A stretch of DNA of 64,000 bases from Diphasiastrum complanatum. Taxonomy: Eukaryota; Streptophyta; Lycopodiopsida; Lycopodiales; Lycopodiaceae. Position numbers and translations under genes: made by a program. Location of the stretch: the NCBI GenBank assembly GCA_029204225.1, contig CM055100.1, forward strand, positions 4,264,111 through 4,328,110, written 5' to 3'. This document shows positions 11,727 to 20,702 of the stretch, one piece after another (positions within the stretch are counted from its first letter, which is position 1; each line of letters begins with the position of its first letter). The notes below the pieces were generated by a model. That model ran no database searches, was not told where the DNA came from, and saw only the letters and a program-made list of their open reading frames with translations.

Positions 11727-14500
11727 ACCACCAATGCTTCAGCACCCATTTCAGAGGTAATTTCATTGCTAAATTGTACCAAACTTTGTTGTAGCCAGTC
11801 GCTGGACTAATTATAGGCTAGAAATGGCCATATTACCACACTTTTTCAGAGTTGATTGCTAAATTTCAGTAGCTTTATGCTTCCATCCTGGATTTAATTC
11901 ACACAGATTTATGCGGGCCTATGAGGACCATGTCCTTAGGTAAAGCCTTCTATTTCATGACCTTTATTGATGATATGTCATGTAAGACGTGGATCTACTT
12001 CTTGAAGAAGAAATCAGATGCATTTGACAACTTCAAGAGCTTCAAAGCATTGGTAAAAAATTAGAGAGGTAGGAAGATCAAAGTCCTAAGATCAGATAGT
12101 GGAGGTGAGTACAAGTCTAATGACTTCAATGATCTTTGTGATCAATGTGGGATTAAAAGACAAATTACGCAAGCTCATACGCCTACCCTCAATGGTGTAG
12201 CTGAGCGCAAGAATCGTACGATTGTGGAAAGTGCCAGATCTATGCTAGCTGAGATGAAACTACCAAAAGATTTTTGGTTAGAAGTATGCAATACGGCAGT
12301 CTATCTTCAAAATAGAAGTCCTACCATTGCCATACCAAAGATAACACCTGAGGAAGCATTCACGAAGAAGAAGCCAAAGGTGAACCACTTGCGAATCTTT
12401 GGATGTAAGGCCTTTGTACACATTCCTAAGGAAGAGAGACATAAACTTGATGTAAAAGCTATCAAGTGTATATTCCTAGGATATGATGATCATGTGAAAG
12501 GCTATAGATGTTTTGATCCAGTGGAAAACAAAATCCATGTAAGCCGTGATGTTATGTTTGATGAATCCAAGATGTATGAAGACGAGCATGCTAAGAAGAT
12601 AGATACATCCAGTGGAAAAGATGGTATAGTGAGGATACCACCTGATGATGATCCATTCATTGACCTTACAAGTGATTAAAAAGAGGATACATCTCAAGAT
12701 ACTACTACTAAACCTCAAGAGATAGGTTGGAGAGGTAGGGAAAAACCTTTTGGTGCAAGAAGGATTGAAGTTGCAGGTGACAAACGCAAGGAGAAGGATG
12801 TACTGTGGGATACATTTTCACCAGGAAGCTGATCACCTGACATGAAGCTCCCTAAGTGGTTTGAGAGATTGTTGGAGAGTCGCGACATGGATGACTTTCC
12901 AGGATCATCTAGCCAGGGAGAGCTACGAAGATCAACAAGAGAGAAGAAACAACCTGAAAGGTATAAAGCAAATTATGCTCTCTTATCTAGCATTATTCAA
13001 AGCAAAGAACCTTCGACTTATGGTGAAGCGAAGGATGATGACATTTGGGTCAAGGCCATGGGAGAGGAGATGTAGTCAATTGCTAAGCATAGCACATGGG
13101 ACTTAGTAGAACCACCAGTTGGCAAGAAACCCATGGGTTGCAAATGGGTGTACAGGACTAGATTGGTGATCAAAAGGTATGCACAAAGTAAAGTCATCAA
13201 CTATGAGGAGACCTTTGCACCGGTATGTAAGTGGAATACTCTACGTCTACTTGTTGCTTTAGCTTCACATTTTGGTTGGCCTTTGCATCAGATGGATGTG
13301 AAATCTGCTTTTCTAAATAGTGAGTTAGAAGAATAGGTGTTCATGGATCAACCTGAAGGCTTTGTAGCGAAGGGACAGGAAAATAAAGTATGTTGCTTGA
13401 AGAAAGCGCTTTATGGTCTTAAACAGGCACCACGTGCGTGGTATAGAAAAATTGATGCCTACTTTCGTTCAAAGGGGATAGTGAGAACACATTCTGATCC
13501 AAATCTATATGTCTTATGCTTTGATGGTATGGTTGCTTTGATTGATCTTTATGTTGATGACTTGATTATTACAGAAAATAATCAAGAGATGATAGATATG
13601 ATCAAGAAAGACCTCATGAAACAATTTGAGATGACAGATCTCAGCTTGATGCATTATTGCCTTGGAGTAGAGGTGTGGCAAAAAGGACATGAAGTGGGTT
13701 TAGCACAGGTGAAATATGTCAAAGAGTTGCTGCACAGGTTTAGGTTGCAGGATTGCAAATCAGTGAATACTCCTATTGAACCAGGTAAAAGGCTTTCTAA
13801 GCTTGATGAGTCATAGTCATTTGATGCTACGCTGTATAGGCAGTTAGCAGGGAGCTTGATTTACCTTACCACGACTAGACCAGATATATGCTATGCTGTT
13901 GGCATTGTAAGTCAGTTTATGGCAGCACCTACGAAAACACATTGGAAGGCAGCTAAACACATTTTGCGTTATGTGAAAGGCACTTAAGAGTATGGCTTGA
14001 TTTACAGGAAGCATGATGGTTTACCGGAGTTGTGTGGCTATGTGGATGCGAATTGGGGAGGTGACTATGACGATCGTAGATCCAGCACAGGGTATGTATT
14101 CCAGTTTTGTGGTAGTTGCTTTTCCTGGTCTAGTAAGAAGAAAAGTACAATTGCTCTATCCACCACAGAAGCAGAGTATAAGGCAATGTGTAGTGCAGCA
14201 CAATAAGCTACATGGTTGAGACAAATCATGGAAGAAGTTGGCATGAAGCAGAAAAATCCCACGACATTACATAGCAACAGTCAGAGTGGCATTCAGCTAG
14301 CAAAGAATCTAGTGTTCCATGTGAGAACTAAACACATTGAGATTCAGTATCACTTTATACGTGAGAGGCTGCTGAGTCGTGAAATTCATGTTGTTTATTG
14401 TAGCACATAAGAACAACCAGCTGATATTTTCACTAACCACTTGTTTGAAGAAAAGTTTGATAAGTTTAGATCAAAGCTTTCTGTACTTAAAGTTTGTTGA
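11727..14500 (+). pseudogene. copia pol remnant (integrase, RT, RNase H), nine stops, one frame
   Basis: A possible gag start MTTNASAPISE at 11,727 is followed by a deletion into integrase at about 11,891. From there to 14,500 a single frame runs without any frameshift. Integrase: DLIHTDLCGP (first Asp), VLRSDSGGEY (second Asp), NGVAERKNRT (catalytic Glu), LRIFGCKAFVHIP. Then the RT: MGCKWVYRTR, EETFAPV, QMDVKSAFLN, ALYGLKQAPRAW, LYVDDLII (YVDD catalytic pair). RNase H: GYVDANWGGD, STTEAEYKA, VRTKHIEIQYHFIRE. Stops are TAG at 12062, 13073, 13334 and 13814, TAA at 12677, 13985, 14204 and 14408, and TGA at 12830. A small in-frame deletion removes part of the GSVERYKARLV-type region near 13,170. 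Confidence 0.92.
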
Positions 14501-14529
14501 CTTTAAAGCTATGTATATGACTGTATAAA

Positions 14530-14745
14530 AAGTAGACTCTACTTTAAGGGAGAGAGTTAGAATTAAAGTAGAATCACTATGCAACTGTACTGTGGGTCCT
14601 ATCAGTTGATAAGGATCAGCGCCACGAGGCAAGTCGACGGGACACGCGTCCCGCCAACGGCAACCTGGGTCATGCATGGGTTGCCTGAGTGAACAGCTAT
14701 ATGTACAGTGTAATTTCAAAATTTCAATGGGATAACACTTGGGAA
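14530..14745 (+). repeat. Probable copia 3' LTR remnant
   Basis: The pol stop is followed within 60 bases by the purine tract AAGGGAGAGAG and then TTAGAATTAAAGTAG, the normal position for a 3' LTR. It is at most ~190 bp before gene-like sequence begins and cannot be paired with a 5' LTR, so its right end is uncertain. Confidence 0.45.
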
Positions 14746-15932
14746 AAAATAAGTGCGGACTTTGATGCTAAGGTTTTGCTCGATCCCGAATGATTTGCAT
14801 GGCTATATGTTTGTGTGTTGGGATGGCAACCATAGGTTGTCGGCATGGATCGAGGCGATACATGAGGAGTATGCCAATGATATAAGCAAGCATATACTAG
14901 TGCATGCCAGTTTCATTCAGCCAGATGCAGAGACCGGCATGACCCTGCTGTCTCCTATGAATCGGATCGATAGGTGACATTACTTTTATTTTTGTTGGAT
15001 GTTCATTTGAGTTGGTGTTGTGTTTTTTGTGTTGCTACTCTCCATGTAATCTGTGTATTCTTAGGTTAAATGATTTTGGTGTAATAAAAACGGAGGCTAG
15101 GAGACCAACTTTATAGTGTTCGCCGACTATGCGAGTGCAACATCGACTTCTTCAGGCAGAGGATCTCTCCCGCTGACCTCATTGAAGTGGAGAGAATTCG
15201 GGCAATAGAACTCAAGAGGAGGAACATTATGTGGTATCCCTTGATGAGATATATGCTGATCCGCATATTGTATGAGGTAATTTAGCATTTCAGCAATGTG
15301 TGTTACATTTTTCATAAAACACAGTATTGGTTTGAACACTCATTTGGGAATAATTCTCTGTGTTTTGTACCAAATGACATAAATTTGGAGTTGGATGAAG
15401 CTAAAAGCAAGTTTCAATCAGGAGAAGATGCGACCCACAAGACCTTGAAGGATGCTGAGGGGGTGGTCTATGCCAGGTGGACCACCAAAATGGGTAAGAT
15501 GTTGGGAGTTGTCAACCCATCGCTTGGTAAGGAGTGGTTTGAGCTTGTTACTGGCACAAAACATTCTGGCATGGGAATCTTCCTTGGCTTGGAAAAGCTG
15601 CATCATTTGCGTTGCTCCACAGTGTCCAATCAGGTGAAGTGTAAATGGTTGGGTTGGTGCATGGGATCCATATCCGAGCATTTCAGAATCCCAAAGAGCG
15701 ACAAGGATTTTAGGATATGGGTGACAAAGGAGACATGGTTGGAACACCTAAAGGACACATCCCTCAATGTTCTAAAGGAATGTTTGGCTCCGAGTTGGTG
15801 TTTTAAAACAACCGTTGTTTTTGTTTCATATTTTTATGCTACTCTTAAACTTTGCATAGTTTTTATATAACAAAGTTGGAGTATGAAACAACCTCCAAAA
15901 TCACCCCTAACAGAACAATATATCAAAGTTAC
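14746..15932 (+). pseudogene. 5' part of ParB-like/DNA-methylase gene (split by inversion)
   Basis: First exon (to GATAG|GTGACA at 14,973) encodes LHGYMFVCWDGNHRLSAW followed by IEAIHEEYANDI and HILVHASFIQPD. The DGNHRLSAW block resembles the conserved DGxHRxxA box of the ParB/sulfiredoxin fold. A second exon starts after TTCTTAG at 15,065 and ends near TATGAG|GTAA at 15,276; its frame is uncertain. A third coding stretch (about 15,370-15,775) is clean, with TTKMGKMLGVVNPSLGKEWF and WVTKETWLEHLKDTSLNVLKE, and matches nothing I recognise. The sequence then looks intronic up to 15,932, where copia sequence of opposite orientation starts abruptly. I infer that the rest of the gene is the minus-strand block 22,996-20,703. 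Amino-terminal exons are missing or lie upstream of the copia element. Confidence 0.5.
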
Positions 15933-16224
15933 CTTGTTTTTTAGTAGATAGATCCAACAAAATCTACTAAAATCATCAATGAATGTTACATACATCTTAG
16001 CTCCACTATTGCTAATTGTAGTAAATCCATGAATATCCGAATTTACAAGTTGAAAAGGCTTTGTCGATCTAGATATAGATCTAGTATAAGGTTTTCTATA
16101 TTACTTAGACAAAGCACAAGACTCACAAACATGTTTGATGTCACTTAAGGAACTTGGAAGACCTATCACAATCTTCTTTCTAGCCATTACCTCCAATGAC
16201 TTGAAGTTGAGGTGTCCCATCCTT
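15933..16224 (-). pseudogene. copia pre-integrase and integrase N-terminal part
   Basis: Minus strand reads CESCALSK, then RKPYTRSISRSTKPFQLVNS, DIHGF and KMYVTFIDDFSRFCWIY. This is the GAG-pre-integrase Cys pair followed by the first catalytic Asp region (NSDIHG) and the FIDDFSR block. The TAA between ALSK and YRK is a nonsense change. It stops before the second catalytic Asp, which lies in the 23,019 half. Confidence 0.85.
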
Positions 16225-17500
16225 TTATGCAAGACCTCTTGAATAGTTATTTGCTCCCTTGCTATACACGTCAATCATTTTGGACTTCATCAGAAGAACC
16301 AAAGACCCTAGCCGAAGCATGATCATACAAGCATCTCCATCAAACTCCACCTTGAGGCCTTTACTTAGCATTTGACTCACACTAAGCAAATTCTTGGTAA
16401 TAGATGGAATAGACAAGACATCCTCCAACTAAAGATTCCTATTTGTGGAGAGAGAAATATTGTGCCAATCCCTTTGATTGCACACTCACCATCATTGGCC
16501 ATGTAGATCACCCTCTTGTCATCTCCATATGCCAACAAAGAAGTGAAGTACTCTTTGTGAAAGATCATGTGTGAACTTGTTCCACTATCAATCCACCAAG
16601 GATCTAGATCTCCATCATTAGCAAGCATACATGAAGACATCACAAAAGCATCAACATGTGCATCTTGAACATCCAAACCATCCTCATCAAGAGTAAGATA
16701 ACCTTGCTTGTCTCCTTGATCTCTCTTCTTCTTGTAGCACTCACTTGCAAAGTGTCCTTTTATGCCACAATAGAAACACTTGAGCTTTGATCTATCCTTA
16801 TTTTTGCCACTTGAAGAAGCATCCACTTGATCTGCCCTATAGATCACTTACTTTTGGTTTTGCCCTTGAATTTGCCCTTTGTAAACATGGCATCCTCTTG
16901 AAGTGTCAATGTAGATCCACCTCTTGCTTGAAGCCTATATTATCCATTGATCAAGATCTCTTGAAGATCCATCAAACTTGGCAAAGTCTTTTGAATAGCA
17001 ATACTTTGAAAAATGGTAGCATGAACATTCAACAAGCCATTAAGAATCACTTGAATAAGCTCTCCTTCCTTAATGATTTCATGAATTCAAGACAACTCAT
17101 CATTCCATGCTTTCATCCTCAAAACAAAAGTACTTGGACTTTCTTCATTTTTTTGCAAACAAGAAAAGATTTTTTTTCTTAGAGTCAACCCTCTAGAAGT
17201 AGACTTGGATTCATAAAGCTTCTTCAATGAATTCCAAGCTTCCAAAGATGATGTGCACTTACCAACTTCCTTGAGAAACTCATTGATAACATTCATCTTT
17301 ATCATGTGTAGAGCCTTCTTGGCCCTCTTGTCATACCTCACTTGATCTTGTTGTGTTGTTGGCCTCTCCTCCAGACCTACAACAATATCCAAAACATCAT
17401 TCATCTCAAGAAGTGACTCCATACTCACTTTCCACAATGACTAGCTACTTGAGGTAAGCCTATCATTGGCTTCCAACATGACTCCACTTGAGGTTGCCAA
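16225..17500 (-). pseudogene. copia gag, zinc knuckle and protease
   Basis: The gag core (17,437-17,087) reads as the UBN2-type retrotransposon gag: RAKKALHMIKMNVINEFLKE, TSSLEAWNSLKKLYES, LTLRKKIFSCLQKNEESPST. Further on, CFYCGIKGHFASEC is a CCHC knuckle (C-x2-C-x4-H-x4-C) at about 16,775. The protease follows with WWIDSGTSSHM (active-site DSG) and then VLSIPSITKNLLSVSQ. Frame breaks near 16,900-17,090 and 16,400 separate the blocks, so no intact polyprotein is encoded. Confidence 0.88.
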
Positions 17501-18089
17501 GTAGCAATGATCTGATCTTCTCTTTCAAACTGTTTCAATGCACAAAGCACTCCTTTGAACAACAACAAATTCTTTCAAAAGAAATTACTAAGATTTGAAA
17601 CTATCTCAAAAATTCTCTTCTAGCACTTATACCAAGGAAATCAACACATAGAATCATGGAATCTTGATCAATCTATGATCTATCCTCAATCTAATGACTT
17701 TTGCCACTTCCTAAGATTGAAACACACTCAAATGAAGTCCATCAACCTCACTATCTAGAGATCCAATCAAAATTAGGGTTTTGACAAAATCATAAAAAAT
17801 TGACTATTCCAAATCTACATGCAAATGTTGAAAATTTGATATCCAATCTATTAGCCACCACTAAGGCTGATCCAATGATCCAAAAATTGGCCAAATCTAG
17901 TATGTGAAATCAAAAACCAGAATTGATCAAGTTTGTAAACCTATGTAGGGTTTTGATCTACAAAAGATCCAAATTACAAAAACAAAAAACTTGATTTTGG
18001 TGTAGAATCCTCTCTAGCATGCTCTAGCCTTGATATCTTCACCAAATCATTGATAGATCCGATTTCCTCCTTCATAACCTGAAATACAA

Positions 18090-18101
18090 ACCCTGATACC
18101 A
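18090..18101 (-). promoter_or_regulatory. Primer-binding site (initiator tRNA-Met)
   Basis: On the minus strand TGGTATCAGGG directly follows the LTR end, matching the 3' end of initiator tRNA-Met as in most copia elements, with one change from TGGTATCAGAG. Confidence 0.85.
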
Positions 18102-18735
18102 TGTGAAGGATCTCGGATCATTATGATCCAATCCACTTGAAAGATCTTTGGTTAGAAAGAAAAATACACTACCAATCTCACCAATGTAGAAAAAAAACAG
18201 CATCTACACACAAAATAAGATGCAAATACTAATAGAACCTGATCAAACTTGAATGAAATGATAAAGTACTGTTGTTGTTCGTACAAACTCGCAAACTATT
18301 GTATTTCACACGTGTGGATCCGAAAATAGCAAATATAGATCATTCTACACATAGAATTGCATGCAATCACAAGTATAGTGCACCAATGGATGGTAGAACC
18401 CAAGAGAACCATGTATAAGCATGAAATGAGATAGAGAAGAGAGAAGAATCCTCTCTCCACGAGTTACATCCAAACCCTATTTGGCCACTTGGCTTTCCCT
18501 CCAAAATGCTAGCCCTACTATTTTTGGGTCTAGATTCAAAGTACCCAACATTCAAATTTGAATCTACTCAAATTTGCATTCTAACTTTCCCACACTTTCA
18601 AAAGGTATTTATTCAAATGACATTTAGACTAATGAACTTTGAAAAGTCAATCTCTAAGTCTAAAAACAAAGTTGGCCTCAATATGCCAAATATGGAAATA
18701 TAGCAAATATGATCAAACTAATTGAATCTTTCACA
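18102..18735 (-). repeat. copia 5' LTR (634 bp), TATA box deleted
   Basis: Begins TGTGAAAGATTC at 18,735 and ends GATCCTTCACA at 18,102, with 6-bp terminal inverted repeats TGTGAA/TTCACA. It aligns along its length with the 24,669-25,317 LTR. At about 18,470 it lacks a 15-base block that in the partner contains TATAAAA, so its promoter is probably dead. 634 versus 649 bp differ by exactly this block. Confidence 0.9.
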
Positions 18736-20702
18736 CAACAACTTATTTGTTTGTTCTATAGGAGCATAAGGTAGAAGTGTAGTACCAGTGATTGGTGTAT
18801 GTTTCAATTCTATCAAATAATAAGGGCCACGTCTCGATAACATGGACTGCAATCACCTTCCACGACAAATTTACATTCCGCTTAACACATTTAGAGCTAT
18901 CATGATAGTATCTGTTATACAAAGAAGTAAAGGCAGATAGCAATTGAATCATTGGTCTACTAGTCATAAGTAGATCAGAACCTCATTCACATAATAAATG
19001 TTATTATACTAGAAAGCAATAGCAAACTGGAATGGTGTGTTTAGCTCAAAGCAACAGTGGTGTAGTCATTGAGCTTTCAATATGAAGCATCCAATGAGTG
19101 TGGATGTTTCTAGATAACACTATTGTAACACTATTGACCATGTTTCCTTTGTTGTCTTCCAGCACATTTATTCATCGATCAAAAGAGGAGTCCGGACAAT
19201 CTGCGAGTAAACGGTTTGCGAGTTTCGTGAGTTTTTTTTTGAAATGTAAGTCCTCATAAGTGTAAGTAAAGTGTGGGCTTCTGTATAGTCTAAATGAGTG
19301 TGTGTGTGTGTGTGTGTGTAAGTGTAAGCGTAAGTAAGTACAAGTCTAAGTGTGTGAATACAAGTCTAATTGTTAATGTCAGTAGATGTAAGGTTAAGGT
19401 GTACATGTTAGAACGTATTTGTGTACGTTTTAGTGTGCACGTGATTCTGATGTGAATAAGGTGGAGGAGACATAACAAAATTTATATCCCTATATTTGGA
19501 TACATGATCTACACTACCCATTGTCTCAGTCGTTGGCATTCATTTAGTTCAACAAGTATAAGTGCCAATGCGGGTTTCTGTATATAAGTCCAAGTGTTTT
19601 GATATAAGTCTACGTGCAAGCACAAGTAAGTATAAGTAGTCATGAGTGTGAATACAAATCTATGTGTAAGTATGTATAAGTATAAGTATGAGTGTGAATA
19701 TGTAAGTGCAAGACTGCGTCAGTGTGTAAGTGTAAGTGTACGTGCACGTGTAAATATATGTGGGTAAGTGTAAGCAATTGTAATTGTGAGTGTTAATTAG
19801 AGTAAGTGTGAGGGTAGTAAAGTGTAGGTGTGAGTGTGGAAGTGAATGTGGCAGTGCAGGTTAGTTTAAATGTAAGCGTTATCATTGCACCGTGGGTATA
19901 TTTAAAAGTAATTCTGAATCTAAATTGAATACAGTGGAGGAGATAGAACAAAAATTACTGTTATTGTAAGTAAGTGCAAGTGTATGTGTACGTGTGAATA
20001 TATGTCTAAGCGTGTGAATATATGTCTAAGCGTGTAAACATAAGGGTAAGTGTGTAAAGGTAAGTGCTAGTGCTTAAGTGTAATGCATGAAAAAAAATAA
20101 TAGCTCAAATCTTCTTGAAATCATAGTTGATGTAATATGTATTCACAGGAGGTGTCCTGCGAATATCTTTATGGTTGAGAAACGATTGCGAGGTTCTTGG
20201 GCTACACTCTTCTGTATCATTTTGCTTTGGAGGAATGCAAGCAATATGTTTCCCTTATGCAAGTCCCTCGCACGGAGCTGGATTGTTATATTATGAGAGT
20301 GGTGATGTATCAAAACTTGTGCTGTAATGGTAAATGGAACAATGCTGTGATGTAACTTTTTTAAGAGATAACACAATCTCATGAAAATGGAACGGAGTTT
20401 CAACCTCGGTCAAAGCCCACAAAGCATAATAGAGAAACATCCGAACACCAAAATCATTTCCCAAGAGAATACTGAAATGACGCAAAGAACATGTCTAAGG
20501 CTACACTATCCATATTAATGCCTTTTAAAACTAGGCTTTCATTACAATAGATACCAAACCAAACTTTATATTCAAAACCGAATATCCGTTTCTCAAAAAA
20601 TACATGACTTCCGGATTCGTCGACTACTACCGATTCAGAAAATCACTTTTAAAAAAACGACAGGACACAAACAACAATTGTTTAAAAAATGTGCTATCTA
20701 AC
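18736..20702. other. Non-coding, largely GTAAGT-like simple repeat
   Basis: Right flank of the 5' LTR. A 74-codon open frame (18,967-18,743, minus) has no recognisable domain. From 19,255 to 20,070 the sequence is made of degenerate GTAAGT/GTGTAA units. 20,087-20,700 holds no gene I can support. Confidence 0.55.
19255..20070 (+). repeat. Degenerate hexamer-based repeat domain
   Basis: About 800 bp rich in AAGTGTAAGT, AAGTATAAGT and TCTAAGTGTGTGAATA units, with a pure (TG)n at 19,297-19,319. A ~20-bp unit with GTGTGAATATATGTCTAAGC is exactly duplicated at about 20,000-20,035. Confidence 0.8.

Larger units (their letters stand above)
15933..18735 (-). mobile_element. 5' half of a copia element (LTR-gag-PR-integrase start)
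   Basis: Minus-strand order from right to left: 5' LTR, primer-binding site, leader, gag, zinc knuckle, protease, integrase. Similarity ends abruptly at 15,933 just after the integrase segment FIDDFSRFCWIYLLKNK. The missing 3' half matches the plus-strand element that begins at 23,019, in exactly the next codon of the usual copia alignment. I therefore treat the two as halves of one insertion, separated by an inversion. Both LTRs carry the same ends and overall sequence. Confidence 0.85.

Noticed and set aside
11891-14500. Stop codons suppressed or reassigned, or restored by RNA editing, since the frame is otherwise continuous
   Set aside because: Plant nuclear genes use the standard code, and editing of stops is an organellar process. 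Random decay by point mutation explains it more simply.
20087-20296. 69-codon plus-strand frame next to the hexamer repeat
   Set aside because: No family resemblance; short, isolated, ends in low-complexity hydrophobic residues.
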